Assembly: GCF_000696575.1 (NCBI RefSeq)
Contig: NZ_JMSQ01000039.1
Coordinates: forward strand, 1 to 64,000
From: Siccibacter colletis
GTDB taxonomy: Bacteria; Pseudomonadota; Gammaproteobacteria; Enterobacterales; Enterobacteriaceae
Direction of reading: 5' to 3'
DNA: 64,000 nt
The notes under the pieces are model-generated. The model was not told the DNA's origin. It did not search any database and was given only the letters and a program-made list of their open reading frames with translations. A program made the position numbers and the translations under genes. This document shows, in pieces, positions 14,729-24,613 of this stretch. How positions within the stretch are numbered: the first letter of the stretch is position 1; each line of letters begins with the position of its first letter.

Positions 14729-17554
14729 ATGCCAGAACAGCAATCCCGGTTAGCAATCATCATCGACAGCACTGGAGCGGAAAAAAACGCTGATAGTTTA
14801 ACTACTGCGCTGGGAAAAATGACTGGAGCAGGAGAGAGGGCCGCTGCAGCTGCTGGCAAGGTGACAAAAGCAACGGATCAGGAAAAACAGGCATTGTCTG
14901 AGCTTCTTGACCGAATCGACCCTGTCAACGCAGCTCTCAATAGGCTTGATAAACAACAGCAAGATCTAGCTCGTTACAAAAGTAAAGGCATGATAGACGC
15001 CGATACATTTGCTGTTTACTCAAAGCAAATTGAGGACACGAGGAACAAGCTTACCGGATTCAATGAGCAGTTGAGCAGAACCGGTATGACCGCCAAACAA
15101 ACCGCCGCTAACATGCGCATGGTCCCTGCTCAAATGACAGATATTGTTGTCAGCCTTGCAAGTGGCCAGGCTCCATTGACCGTCCTTCTTCAGCAGGGCG
15201 GGCAGCTAAAGGATATGTTCGGGGGAATTGTCCCTGCAGCAAAAGCTCTTGGCACATATGTTACAGGCCTTATCAACCCATTCACGCTGGCAGCCGCAGC
15301 TGTAGGTACATTAGGGCTGGCCTATTACAAAGGTTCTCAAGAGCAGGATGAGTTTTATAAGTCTTTAACCTTGAATGGTAATCTGGCCGGGAAAACTGCT
15401 GATCAATTGGCTGATATCGCTGCCAGAGTATCTGTCGCGACTAATTCAACCACAGGGATGGCAGCATCAACTCTGAATTTATTGGTGTCATCTGGGAAGG
15501 TGGCCAGTGACTCACTGGAGAGAGTTACTTCTTCAATTGTTGAAACCGGAAAAGCCACAGGGATAGCCACTGATAAGTTAGTTGATGATTTCAATAGCAT
15601 TGCCTCAAATCCAGTTGCTGCTATTTCCAAACTCAATGACCAGTACCATTTTCTTACACTGGCAACCTACAGCCAGATAAAGGCACTGCAAGACGAAGGG
15701 AATCAGCAAGAAGCTTCAAGAATAGCAACCGAAGCCTATGCCACCACTATGCAGCAACGAGCAAGAGATATTAGAGAGAATTTGGGAGCGCTTGAGAGAG
15801 CATGGAATAGCGTCACAGGCGCAGCAAAAAGCGCATGGGATGCGATGCTTGATGTTGGCAGGCCACAAACAGATTCCGATAAACTTGCAACATTAAATGG
15901 AAGCATTGAAGAAGCCCAAAAAATGCAAGCTGAAGGTGGCCTCTGGAATAGATTTAAAGCTAACTCTAACGGTTACAACCTTCCCGACATGATAAAACGC
16001 AGAGACGCTCTTCAGTCTCAAATAACAACTGAAGGCGTTCTTAATGAGGCGATAAGCAAATATAACGAATCAGAGCAAAAAAGAATTTCGTTAAGGCAAC
16101 AGGCGGAAAGGGAAGGTGAAAAATTAACCACAGCAGCTGAAAAGAGAGCAAAAGCCTTAGCACAGGAGAAGAAATACCTAGATGCTGGCGTAATTAGCCT
16201 AAGCGATTATGAGAAAAGAACATCCCGTATAAATGAAATTTTCAAAGATCCAGCCAAACCAAAAGGCAGGGCCTACACGGAAGATGCAGGCACCCGGATG
16301 CTGGATAACCTTCGCCAGCAGCAGCAGGTGCTTCTGGACCAGTCTCGCAGCACGGATAAATTAGGAACCCAGCAGCAGGCCTTGATTAAGTGGGAGCAGC
16401 AGTTAGCCGACATCAAGAACAAGCAGACACTCACCGCTGACCAGAAGTCGCTTCTGGCTAACTCTGAGATGATCACCGCCCAGCTCCAGCAGAACGCCGC
16501 CATAGAAAAGCAAATTTCCAACCGTGAGCGTCTCCTGTCTATCGAGCGTGCGCGTGCTGATATCGAGCGCACTATTGCTAACAGAGCAAATCAGTACGGC
16601 GCCGAAGAGTTCATGGCATCCGGAGGGATGAGCCAGTATGAGCAGCAGCAGTATCAACAGCGGCTTTCTCTGGAGCAATCCTACAACGACAAAATCACTC
16701 AGCTGCGCCAGAACAGGGCGATGGCAATGAGTGAGGCTGCGCGTCAGCAGATTGATGAGGAAATCCGCCTGCAGCAGGAAGGGCTAGCCACAGAGCTGAG
16801 AAACTACGACGAGCACATTCAGCGCATGAATGAAGCTCGTGGTTCATTCTCTGCAGGAGCCAGTCGAGCATGGCGTGAATATCTGGATAGCGCTTCTAAC
16901 GTGTCTGCGATGTCTCAGCAGCTGTTCTCAAGCGCGTTCAGCGGCATGGAAGATGCTATTGTGAAGTTTGCCACCACAGGGAAAGCGTCATTCAAAGACT
17001 TTGCCACTTCAGTAATATCCGACCTGGCTCGTATCGCGGCCCGGCAGGCTATAGCCGGAATTGGCTCAAGTATCTTTGGATCGGTGCTTTCTGCCGGGGT
17101 ATCTGCTGCTACGGGCTCCGTTGGCTCAACCCCTTCAGGCGCTTATAACAATGCCGCTGCAGGACTGAAGTTCAATGCCAAGGGCGGGGTTTATGATTCG
17201 CCTTCTCTCAGCAGCTACAGCAACGGGGTGTATGACAAGCCTCAGTTCTTTGCTTTTGCCAAAGGCGCAGGAGTGTTTGGTGAGGCTGGACCTGAGGCGA
17301 TCATGCCGCTTGCGCGTTCTTCTGATGGTTCACTCGGGGTTCGCATGCTGAGCGGTGGTAATGGCGCAGGTGCCAACATCACAGTTAACGCGCCAGTCAC
17401 AATTGTTCAGGAAGGCGGAAGTAACTCTGGAGAGGCCAACAATACCAGCACTGCTAACACCGCTCAGCAGCTTTCCGGCATCGTTCAGACGGTTATCACT
17501 GACCGTCTTAAGAAAGAAATATCACCGGGCGGCATGCTATACAGACCGGCCTGA
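14729..17554 (+). CDS. Tail length tape measure protein
   Basis: The 941-residue protein sets tail length and is a channel component for DNA entry. It has long coiled-coil stretches (about 30-110, 430-510 and 520-700, rich in Gln, Arg and Lys) and hydrophobic segments near 175-195. A glycine-rich C-terminal domain has the common tape-measure motif GVFGEAGPEAIMPLARS (about 848-864) and ends with NPGG-like KEISPGGMLYRPA. The length would give a siphovirus tail of about lambda size. It follows the chaperones after three cargo genes. Confidence 0.92.
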   Translation: MPEQQSRLAIIIDSTGAEKNADSLTTALGKMTGAGERAAAAAGKVTKATDQEKQALSELLDRIDPVNAALNRLDKQQQDLARYKSKGMIDADTFAVYSKQIEDTRNKLTGFNEQLSRTGMTAKQTAANMRMVPAQMTDIVVSLASGQAPLTVLLQQGGQLKDMFGGIVPAAKALGTYVTGLINPFTLAAAAVGTLGLAYYKGSQEQDEFYKSLTLNGNLAGKTADQLADIAARVSVATNSTTGMAASTLNLLVSSGKVASDSLERVTSSIVETGKATGIATDKLVDDFNSIASNPVAAISKLNDQYHFLTLATYSQIKALQDEGNQQEASRIATEAYATTMQQRARDIRENLGALERAWNSVTGAAKSAWDAMLDVGRPQTDSDKLATLNGSIEEAQKMQAEGGLWNRFKANSNGYNLPDMIKRRDALQSQITTEGVLNEAISKYNESEQKRISLRQQAEREGEKLTTAAEKRAKALAQEKKYLDAGVISLSDYEKRTSRINEIFKDPAKPKGRAYTEDAGTRMLDNLRQQQQVLLDQSRSTDKLGTQQQALIKWEQQLADIKNKQTLTADQKSLLANSEMITAQLQQNAAIEKQISNRERLLSIERARADIERTIANRANQYGAEEFMASGGMSQYEQQQYQQRLSLEQSYNDKITQLRQNRAMAMSEAARQQIDEEIRLQQEGLATELRNYDEHIQRMNEARGSFSAGASRAWREYLDSASNVSAMSQQLFSSAFSGMEDAIVKFATTGKASFKDFATSVISDLARIAARQAIAGIGSSIFGSVLSAGVSAATGSVGSTPSGAYNNAAAGLKFNAKGGVYDSPSLSSYSNGVYDKPQFFAFAKGAGVFGEAGPEAIMPLARSSDGSLGVRMLSGGNGAGANITVNAPVTIVQEGGSNSGEANNTSTANTAQQLSGIVQTVITDRLKKEISPGGMLYRPA

Positions 17555-17565
17555 CGGAGCAGAAT

Positions 17566-17907
17566 ATGGCTATTGATACATTCACCTGGGGTGTTCTGGT
17601 GGGTGGCAGCGAAAGTATTAATGTTGCCACTCTTCAGTCTCAGTTTGGTGATGGCTATAAGCAGGTGTCATCTGCAGGTATTAACACTGCTGCAGCAACA
17701 TGGACGCTTAGCCGAAGAGGTAACGTCAGCGATATTGCAGAGGTGAGAACGTTTTTGGCGTCTCACGTGACCGTCTCATTCTGGTGGACAGACCCGTGGG
17801 GTGACAAAAAGCTGTTCCGCGTGCGAGCCGACTCTGTAGCTACGAAGTGGATCACTGAGAGCTTTGTAGAGCTCTCATTCACCTTCGAACAGGCATTCGC
17901 GCCATAA
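17566..17907 (+). CDS. Minor tail protein M (lambda gpM-like)
   Basis: The 113-residue protein begins DTFTWGVLVGGSESINVATLQSQFGDGYKQ and contains FWWTDPWGDKKLFRV, the pattern of Phage_min_tail (gpM) proteins that form the tail tip ring next to the tape measure. Length matches lambda gpM (109). It is directly after the tape measure, as in lambda. Confidence 0.9.
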   Translation: MAIDTFTWGVLVGGSESINVATLQSQFGDGYKQVSSAGINTAAATWTLSRRGNVSDIAEVRTFLASHVTVSFWWTDPWGDKKLFRVRADSVATKWITESFVELSFTFEQAFAP

Positions 17908-17923
17908 CCAAACAAAACCACAC

Positions 17924-17948
17924 AGGGTCGCTATGGCGGTCCTTTTTT
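17924..17948 (+). terminator. Intrinsic terminator between M and L
   Basis: Stem AGGGTCGC/GCGGTCCT (two G-T pairs) with loop TATG is followed by six T. It lies inside the tip gene cluster, so full expression of L to J needs antitermination or read-through. Confidence 0.78.
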
Positions 17949-17959
17949 ATGGGCTGAAT

Positions 17960-18697
17960 ATGAGCTTCACATCAGACATTCAACAGCTCGAGCCGGGCCA
18001 GCTTATTCAGCTGGTAGAGATTGATGGCACAGCATTCGGGCTGGATAAAATCCTGCGCTTCCATGCGCATAACATCAATCAGGAAGGATGGTCAGCGTTT
18101 GCGGCTGAAAACATGCCTTCAATCATCTGGCAAGGGCAGGAGTACGAGCCTTACCCCTATGAGATTAAAGGCCTGGAGCTTTCCAGTACCGGCGCTCAGC
18201 CGACGCCGACCCTTTCTGTTTCAAACATCGGAAACTATGTCACTGCACTCTGTTTAGAGTATGACGACATGGTGAAAGCCAAAGTAAAGATTCACACAAC
18301 ACTGGCTAAATACCTCGATGCCGCAAACTGGACCTCAGGTAATCCAAGCGCCAGCCCTTCTGATGAGCGGGTGCAGTTATTTTATATCAACGCCAAAACA
18401 GCCGAGACGAGAGTCCAGGTTGATTTCGAGCTGTGCTCACCATTCGATATTCAAAACCTGCAACTTCCTACCAGGCAGATTACCCCGGTTTGCACGTGGT
18501 GTATGCGCGGCTGGTACCGGACAGGAAACGGGTGTGATTACGCAGGGAACCGTTACTTTCAGAAGGATGGGACGCCTACCAGTAATCCGGCGCTGGATGT
18601 CTGCGGTGGAAGGCTTCCTGACTGTGAGGCGAGATTTGGTGAGGGAAATCCTTTGCCATTCGGTGGATTCCCGGCGGCCAACCTCCAGGGTAAATAA
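17960..18697 (+). CDS. Minor tail protein L (lambda gpL-like, Fe-S)
   Basis: The 245-residue protein forms the tail tip complex. The start MSFTSDIQQLEPG at 17960 is chosen because the frame upstream runs through the terminator hairpin. Four conserved Cys in the C-terminal half (CTWCMRGWYRTGNGC around residues 182-196, and CGG near 220 followed by PDCEARF) correspond to the [4Fe-4S] cluster ligands of lambda gpL. GNPLPFGGFPA at the end is family-typical. Confidence 0.9.
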   Translation: MSFTSDIQQLEPGQLIQLVEIDGTAFGLDKILRFHAHNINQEGWSAFAAENMPSIIWQGQEYEPYPYEIKGLELSSTGAQPTPTLSVSNIGNYVTALCLEYDDMVKAKVKIHTTLAKYLDAANWTSGNPSASPSDERVQLFYINAKTAETRVQVDFELCSPFDIQNLQLPTRQITPVCTWCMRGWYRTGNGCDYAGNRYFQKDGTPTSNPALDVCGGRLPDCEARFGEGNPLPFGGFPAANLQGK

Positions 18698-18699
18698 AA

Positions 18700-19434
18700 A
18701 TGCGCAAAAAACTAATGGCAGCTATTAGCGCCCACGTCGCGGCGGAATATCCAAAAGAGGCGTGCGGAGTCGTGATTCAGGCTGGTCGCTCACAGGAGTA
18801 CATACCGTGCCGGAACATATCAGAAACCCCATCCGATGCGTTCACGATTTCGCCTGAGGATAAGCTCGCTGCTTCCGAGAAGGGTGAAATCATCATGGTT
18901 ATACATTCTCACCCTGACGTTGTTCAGTTGATCCCATCAGAGCTGGACCGTGTGCAGTGCGACTGGTCTGGAGTGGAGTGGGGGATTATGTCCTGGCCTG
19001 ATGGTGACTTTTGCACCCTCTCGCCACGAGAAGATCGTGATTATGTTGGCCGGCAGTGGGTGCTTGGGTTCGCTGACTGCTGGTCACTTATTCGTGAGTG
19101 GTATCAGCGGGAGCACGGCGTAGTCCTCGGGAATTACTCGGTTGATTACGAGTGGTGGGTGGAAGGAAAAGAGAACCGCTACGACGACAACTGGGAGCGT
19201 GAGGGTTTCGTTATGGTTGCCCCTGAAAACATGCAGCCAGGCGACATGATAATGATGAGAGTTCAAGCGCCTGTTACCAATCATGCCGCAATTTATCTCG
19301 GTGAAAACCTGATGCTTCACCACAACTTCGGCAGCCTGTCTGCCCGCGTGCCATACGGGAAATATTATCGTGATCGCACCGTCCGGGTAGTGCGTCATAA
19401 GGAGCTTATGCATGTTGAAAACGCTGATTCTTGA
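18700..19434 (+). CDS. Tail tip assembly protein K (JAB/MPN plus NlpC/P60)
   Basis: The 244-residue protein has two peptidase domains. The N-terminal JAB metallopeptidase shows HSHPDVVQLIPSELDRVQC (about residues 68-86), with HxHP and SxxD ligands in place. The C-terminal NlpC/P60 domain has the catalytic Cys in FADCWSLIREWY (near 127) and His in TNHAAIYLG (near 190). Lambda K is needed for tip assembly, and the NlpC part may cut peptidoglycan on entry. Both active sites look intact. The gene's end overlaps I by 23 bases. Confidence 0.92.
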   Translation: MRKKLMAAISAHVAAEYPKEACGVVIQAGRSQEYIPCRNISETPSDAFTISPEDKLAASEKGEIIMVIHSHPDVVQLIPSELDRVQCDWSGVEWGIMSWPDGDFCTLSPREDRDYVGRQWVLGFADCWSLIREWYQREHGVVLGNYSVDYEWWVEGKENRYDDNWEREGFVMVAPENMQPGDMIMMRVQAPVTNHAAIYLGENLMLHHNFGSLSARVPYGKYYRDRTVRVVRHKELMHVENADS

Positions 19435-20026
19435 TGGCCGGATGGCAAAGAAATTTGGCCGCGAGCATAAATTCGTGGTTGATGACTTGCCGGAAATGCT
19501 GAGAGCAATGTGTAGCCAGGTTCGCGGATTCAAACGCTACCTTTCCGAGGGCCATATGAAAGGCATCCGGTTCGCTTTTTTCAATGGCAAGCACAACATC
19601 GGGATAGAAGAATTCGACATGACGCGTGGCGGTGATGTTTATCGAATCTCGGCTATCACCGAAGGCTCTAAGCGGGGTGGTGTCCTCCAGATTGTCATCG
19701 GTGCGGTTGCGCTTGTGGCTGCATATTTTACCGCCGGTGCGTCTCTTACTGCTATAGGCCTCAGTACGGCCGCAGCGACAGCCACCACCACAGCACTTAC
19801 CGGTCTCGGGTTAAGCATGATGCTTGGTGGCGTCGTTCAGCTGCTAACCCCTCAGCCTAAATATAGTGTCGGCGCATCTTCCAGCACAGACAACAAGCCA
19901 AACTACGCGTTTGGTGCCCCGGTGAACACTGTAGCAATGGGCTACCCGGTGCCGGTGCTGTTCGGCGAGCGTGAGATCGGCGGAGCCATCGTAAGTGCTG
20001 GCATGTTCTCCAGCGACCAACAATAA
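19412..20026 (+). CDS. Tail tip assembly protein I (lambda gpI-like)
   Basis: The 204-residue protein has a ubiquitin-like N-terminal half (LKTLILDGRMAKKFG, DLPEMLRAMCSQVRGF). A hydrophobic central stretch (about 93-140, VLQIVIGAVALVAAYFTAGA) and a conserved end NTVAMGYPVPVLFGEREIGGAIVSAG follow. gpI acts with J, L and K to start tail assembly but is not kept in the mature tail. Overlap with K and close spacing to J fit lambda order. Confidence 0.9.
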   Translation: MLKTLILDGRMAKKFGREHKFVVDDLPEMLRAMCSQVRGFKRYLSEGHMKGIRFAFFNGKHNIGIEEFDMTRGGDVYRISAITEGSKRGGVLQIVIGAVALVAAYFTAGASLTAIGLSTAAATATTTALTGLGLSMMLGGVVQLLTPQPKYSVGASSSTDNKPNYAFGAPVNTVAMGYPVPVLFGEREIGGAIVSAGMFSSDQQ

Positions 20027-20038
20027 GAAAGGTGAAGT

Positions 20039-23000
20039 ATGCGTTTACTGGAAGGCGGCACCATTCAGGGCAGTAAAGGCGGAAGCAAAAAGGCTCGCAC
20101 ACCAGTAGAGCAGCCGGACGACCTGCTGTCTGAAGCAAAATTAAAAATGCTGATTGCAATCTCAGAGGGTGAGATTAAGGGCGATCTGACTGCGCAACGT
20201 ATTTTCCTCAACGACACGCCCCTGGCTAATGACAACGGCTCATATAACTTCACCGGCGTGAAATGGGAATATCGTAAGGGCACTCAGGACCAGACATACA
20301 TTCAGGGATTGCCTGAAGTAGATAATGAGCTATCTGCCAATGTCGCTGTGACTACCACCACGCCGTGGGTTCGTCAGTTTTCCAATCTCACACTGGATGC
20401 AGTACGCATCAAACTTAGCCTTCCGGCCCAGTATGCCTATAAAGACAATGGAGACATGGTTGGCACGGTTACTCAGTACGCTATTGACCTGTCGACTGAT
20501 GGTGCCGCGTGGAAAACGGTGGTAAATGGACGTTTCGATGGCAAAACAACATCTGAGTATCAGCGTGACCATCGTATTGACCTTCCATCCGCAACCACTG
20601 GATGGTCTGTTCGTGTCCGTAGAATTACCGCAGACTCTTCATCTGCAAAACTCGTAAATGGCTTTAAGGTCTTCTCTTTCGCCGAAGTTATCGATAATAA
20701 ACTGCGATATCCAAACACCGCTGTTCTTTATATCGAGGTAGACAGCAGCCAGTTTTCTGGCAGCGCCCCGAAGGTGACGTGTAAGCCTAAGGGTAAGCTG
20801 GTTCGCGTTCCTGACACATATGACCCTGTAAGCAGGACTTACAGCGGAACATGGTCAGGCAGTTTCAAAATGGCCTACACCAATAACCCGGCATGGATTT
20901 TCTACGATCTGGTACTGGATGAAATCTACGGTATGGGCAACCGTGTAAATGCCAGCATGATTGATAAATGGGAACTTTATGCCATCGCACAGTATTGCGA
21001 TCAGAAAGTTTCAAATGGCGCCGGCGGAACTGAGCCGCGATTCACATGCAACGTCTTTATCCAGAATCAGCAGGATGCATATACCGTCCTGAGCGACCTC
21101 GCTGCAGTTTTCAGAGGAATAACATTCTGGGGAAACGATCAGATTTATGTTCGAGCTGATGTTCCGCAGGATGATGTTGATTTCATCTACCACGCGTCGA
21201 ATGTTATCGATGGACTATTCACCTACGGCAGCGGCAGTTATAAAAACCGCTACTCATCTGCAATGGTGTCATGGTCAGACCCGCAGAATCACTACTCCGA
21301 TACTGTTGAGGGCGTATATGACCAGGAGCTGGTTGAGCGCTACGGCGTAAATCAGATGTCTTTAACAGCCATAGGATGCACGTCTCAAAGTGAGGCCCAC
21401 CGCCGTGGCCGCTGGGCAATCCTTTCCAACGCCCGGGACGGAACAGTGTCATTTGCGGTAGGCCTTGATGGGTACATCCCGTTACCAGCAGAGATAGTTG
21501 GCATTGCTGATCCTTTCCGCGCCGGTCAGCAAAACGGCGGGCGAATCAGTGCGGTCAGTGGTCGCAATGTGACGCTTGACCGGGAAGTCAGCTATGGTGC
21601 CGGCGATCGCCTGGTGGTTAATCTTCCCGATGGAACCGCGCAGACACGCACAATCAGCAGTATCAGCGCTGATAAAAAGGTTGTCACAGTCTCCACTGCC
21701 TTCACAAAAGCTCCGGTTCCCGGCGCCGTATGGGCTATAGATAGCGACAATCTCGCCATACAGTACTTCCGTGTGTCATCGGTGCGTGAGAATGATGACG
21801 GCAGCGGTGGATTCACGATTACTGCTGTGCAGCACGACCCTAACAAATATAGATTCATTGATGATGGCGTTCGCATCGACAGCCCTCCAGTTACAGTAAC
21901 TCCGATCAATGTTCTGGAAGCTCCTGCAAACATCAAGGTTTCAGAAGTGGATTACGTGTCTCAGGGGTTAACGGTGGCCTCGATGGACGTTTCCTGGGAT
22001 AAAGTTGAGGGTGCCATTCGCTATATGGCGCAATGGAGAAAGGATAACGGAGACTGGGTTAACGTTGCCGTTACCAGTGCGCAGGGCTTCTCTATTCAGG
22101 GTATATATACTGGATATTATGATGTACGCGTTCGCGCCCTGAATGCTCAGGAAACCAGCTCACCATGGGGATACGCCGACACTACATATTTGTCAGGTAA
22201 AGTAGGCAAGCCGGGGACGCCTCAGAATCTTTTGGCCACTGATGATGTGACATGGAATATTGATATCACATGGTCTTTCCCTGATGGATCTGGTGACACC
22301 TCGCATACAGAGATTCAGAGAGCAACCACAGATGACCATGCCAACCCTGAGTTGCTGGCAATGGTCCCTTACCCTTCTGCGCGTTATCAGCATGGCATGA
22401 TGCCGGCTGGTGTCAGGCAGTGGTATCGCGCAAGACTAGTCGACCGCATCGGTAACGTAGGCGACTGGACTGAATGGGTTATGGGGGAGACGAGTTCGCA
22501 GGCGAATGAGTATCTGGATGACATAACCGGCGACTTTCTTAACTCTCAGGATGGTGAGCGCCTTACCAGCAGTCTCGACCAGAGCATTGAAGCTGCGCTG
22601 CAGAACGCGCTTGCCAATAACGCCACAGTGGACCATCAATGGCGGCAACTCGGCGACGTGCGGGCGGAAATACTTACGGTCAGGACAACCATCGCAGAAG
22701 TCGATAAAGGACTGGCAGATCTGGAAACCGATGTCCGGGCGCAGATTGGCGATGTTTCTGCTCAACTTCAGGAAAAGCTGACCGCAATGGTCGATAGCGA
22801 CGGTGCCTCAGCCATTTATACACTTAAGGTAGGCGTAAGGGTTAATGGTGTAGAGTCGCTAGCCGGAATGTCCGTGGCAGCAATATCTGAAGCAGGAAAG
22901 CCAACTGTTACCCGAGTGGCATTTAATGCGAATCAGTTCGTGCTGTTAAGCGGTAGTAGTTCAACTCAATACTCTCCCTTTGCAGTAGTAAATGGTCAGG

Positions 23001-23242
23001 TGTTTATCAGCCAGGCTTTTATTCAGGATGGCACCATTACAAATGCCAAAATCGGAAACTTCATCCAGTCCAATAACTATGTGGCAGATAGCACAGGATG
23101 GAGGCTGGATAAAAATGGAACGTTTGTTAACTTCGGAAGCAACAGCCAGGGCTCAATGAAGCAGACAAACTCAAAAATCACCGTCAGGGATGCCAATAAA
23201 AGGGTAAGGTGTCAATTCGGTTATATTGATGGGGTCTGGTAA
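20039..23242 (+). CDS. Host-specificity tail tip protein J
   Basis: The 1067-residue protein is the central tail spike that binds the receptor. The N-terminal tip-attachment domain (phage_tail_3 type, about 60-500) is followed by fibronectin III-like repeats near 640-740 (VSEVDYVSQGLTVASMDVSW...YDVRVRALNAQ). A helical section follows, then a DUF1983-like region near 910-1010 (YTLKVGVRVNGVESLAGMSV, FIQDGTITNAKIG). The last about 60 residues should be the receptor-binding tip. A Cor-like gene downstream suggests FhuA as receptor, since Cor proteins protect FhuA, but this is inference. Confidence 0.92.
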   Translation: MRLLEGGTIQGSKGGSKKARTPVEQPDDLLSEAKLKMLIAISEGEIKGDLTAQRIFLNDTPLANDNGSYNFTGVKWEYRKGTQDQTYIQGLPEVDNELSANVAVTTTTPWVRQFSNLTLDAVRIKLSLPAQYAYKDNGDMVGTVTQYAIDLSTDGAAWKTVVNGRFDGKTTSEYQRDHRIDLPSATTGWSVRVRRITADSSSAKLVNGFKVFSFAEVIDNKLRYPNTAVLYIEVDSSQFSGSAPKVTCKPKGKLVRVPDTYDPVSRTYSGTWSGSFKMAYTNNPAWIFYDLVLDEIYGMGNRVNASMIDKWELYAIAQYCDQKVSNGAGGTEPRFTCNVFIQNQQDAYTVLSDLAAVFRGITFWGNDQIYVRADVPQDDVDFIYHASNVIDGLFTYGSGSYKNRYSSAMVSWSDPQNHYSDTVEGVYDQELVERYGVNQMSLTAIGCTSQSEAHRRGRWAILSNARDGTVSFAVGLDGYIPLPAEIVGIADPFRAGQQNGGRISAVSGRNVTLDREVSYGAGDRLVVNLPDGTAQTRTISSISADKKVVTVSTAFTKAPVPGAVWAIDSDNLAIQYFRVSSVRENDDGSGGFTITAVQHDPNKYRFIDDGVRIDSPPVTVTPINVLEAPANIKVSEVDYVSQGLTVASMDVSWDKVEGAIRYMAQWRKDNGDWVNVAVTSAQGFSIQGIYTGYYDVRVRALNAQETSSPWGYADTTYLSGKVGKPGTPQNLLATDDVTWNIDITWSFPDGSGDTSHTEIQRATTDDHANPELLAMVPYPSARYQHGMMPAGVRQWYRARLVDRIGNVGDWTEWVMGETSSQANEYLDDITGDFLNSQDGERLTSSLDQSIEAALQNALANNATVDHQWRQLGDVRAEILTVRTTIAEVDKGLADLETDVRAQIGDVSAQLQEKLTAMVDSDGASAIYTLKVGVRVNGVESLAGMSVAAISEAGKPTVTRVAFNANQFVLLSGSSSTQYSPFAVVNGQVFISQAFIQDGTITNAKIGNFIQSNNYVADSTGWRLDKNGTFVNFGSNSQGSMKQTNSKITVRDANKRVRCQFGYIDGVW

Positions 23243-23554
23243 ATGTCTGACTGGGGCTTTCAATCGTGGGATGCCAATGGCGTCCCAAACAACTATGGGA
23301 TAAAACCCGTTTCCGTTATTAGCAACATACTATTATCCAATGGGCAAAAGTCGGGGAGTTATTCTTTTAACGTGCCCAACGGTTATCGTTTAGGTTTTGT
23401 ATACGTGCCTTTGGGTGCAGATACATATATCCAGGGGAGGAGGATTATAAGCATATCAGGTAATAGTATTATTATCTCTGCTGGTACTGATAACTCTCTT
23501 AACCAATACCAGTCAGGGGCGGCTAATCTGACTGTTTTCCTTGAGGTTGTATAG
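23243..23554 (+). CDS. Tail-tip accessory protein downstream of J
   Basis: The 103-residue protein starts directly at the J stop. It is beta-rich and ends GAANLTVFLEVV. It contains a strand pattern YSFNVPNGYRLGFVYVPLG like small fibre-tip proteins that follow J in N15- and HK022-type phages. Its stop overlaps the GTG of the next gene. No known domain was recognised, and a role in the central fibre is inferred from position. Confidence 0.6.
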   Translation: MSDWGFQSWDANGVPNNYGIKPVSVISNILLSNGQKSGSYSFNVPNGYRLGFVYVPLGADTYIQGRRIISISGNSIIISAGTDNSLNQYQSGAANLTVFLEVV

Positions 23555-24255
23555 TGGCAGAATTTGGAGCTTTGTTAACCACCCCGGGCGGGGAGGCATT
23601 TGTAACACCTCAGTCAACTCCGCTATGCCTTTATGCGGTCAGGACATTTAACTCATCCAAAGTGAATGACACATTGCAGCAGGCTGTTGGAACTATAGCC
23701 ATGCCTGATATGTCACAACCTATCATCCCGTTTGTATACAGCTCCAGGCCTTCTACAGGTTCGGTGGCTTTTGTTGCTGAAAGGACATCTTCCGGGATGA
23801 GGTTTACTGGAAATAATGTAAATGGAAACGGATCTTTCAGCATGACGGCTCTGGTGTTTACTTTCTTCGAGCAGCCTATGCCAAATCCGCCGTGGGGGAT
23901 GGCAATATGGGATGAAGCAGGCAAGCTAATCCTTACCCATGAGTCGAGAGTGCTAACCGACCTTGTGACGATTGGGACCAGAGGCTCAGGCGGCGGAACA
24001 AGCATAGACATCACCAGGCCGGGAAGGTGGGCCATAGTTCCTGATTGCTCGGGACAGCAGCAGTGGCAGTTTTCTACGGGAGGGCCGGGCGGGGCGGTTA
24101 TATCCTTGAATACTGCCTTTGGTGCTGAATACAACGGTTCAAGCACGCGGATGCACGCAACCCTACTTTCATATCCGGGCGGGCAAGCACAGATGGTAGG
24201 CGCAACAAATGCTGGGAATACTATTACAGCAATTGATGTTTCAAAATATATTTGA
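23554..24255 (+). CDS. Tail-tip accessory protein (DUF6453-like)
   Basis: The 233-residue product begins at a GTG overlapping the preceding stop. It opens EFGALLTTPGGEAFVTPQSTPLCLY, a pattern of phage tip proteins that follow J, and the body is rich in Gly, Ser and Thr with beta strands (SMTALVFTFFEQPMPNPPWGMAIWDEAGKLILTHES). It may pair with the preceding small protein at the tip of the central fibre. The DUF6453 label is from memory and unverified. Confidence 0.6.
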   Translation: MAEFGALLTTPGGEAFVTPQSTPLCLYAVRTFNSSKVNDTLQQAVGTIAMPDMSQPIIPFVYSSRPSTGSVAFVAERTSSGMRFTGNNVNGNGSFSMTALVFTFFEQPMPNPPWGMAIWDEAGKLILTHESRVLTDLVTIGTRGSGGGTSIDITRPGRWAIVPDCSGQQQWQFSTGGPGGAVISLNTAFGAEYNGSSTRMHATLLSYPGGQAQMVGATNAGNTITAIDVSKYI

Positions 24256-24263
24256 TGAGACCG

Positions 24264-24338
24264 ATCGATGAAATCGATCAATATCCATAAATCGATCCAC
24301 TTTATCAATTATCGCTACTCAGTTTTTGCTGTTATGTT
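24264..24338 (+). promoter_or_regulatory. Candidate cor promoter with three ATCGAT boxes
   Basis: ATCGAT occurs at 24264-24269, 24273-24278 and 24291-24296 within 33 bases. Further on, TGtTATGTT (24330-24338) is an extended -10, with only a weak -35. It would allow cor to be transcribed from the repressed prophage, as Cor requires. Confidence 0.42.
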
Positions 24339-24367
24339 CACCATGAAAATTAAACCCGGTGACGATA

Positions 24368-24595
24368 ATGAAAAGATTAATAATTGCCTTTTGCGCATTT
24401 TCATTGGCTGCATGCTCTGGAATTGAAAAACAAAACCCAGTTTGTACTGCCACTGCAAGTATTGGTGGGGCAGAATACTCAGTTAATATCTATGGTGTAC
24501 GGAAAATATCAGAACAGACAGAATTCAAAGCTGGATATCCTTTCAACTGGCGCTGGGTAAATAAATCAAACTTTATCAGCTCCACTTGTGAATAA
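24368..24595 (+). CDS. cor: Cor-like superinfection exclusion lipoprotein
   Basis: The 75-residue product has a lipoprotein signal (KRLIIAFCAFSLAAC, Cys at residue 16). Its mature part PVCTATASIGGAEYSVNIYGVRK...KAGYPFNWRWV matches what is known of Cor of phages phi80, N15 and HK022. Cor sits in the outer membrane and inactivates FhuA, so FhuA-using phages such as T1 and phi80 cannot adsorb to the lysogen. It lies downstream of J, as in those phages. Two other Cys (near residues 24 and 74) may form a disulfide. The start was set at the ATG giving a normal signal peptide. Confidence 0.82.
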   Translation: MKRLIIAFCAFSLAACSGIEKQNPVCTATASIGGAEYSVNIYGVRKISEQTEFKAGYPFNWRWVNKSNFISSTCE

Positions 24596-24613
24596 AGCAT
24601 ACATTCAAAACAA

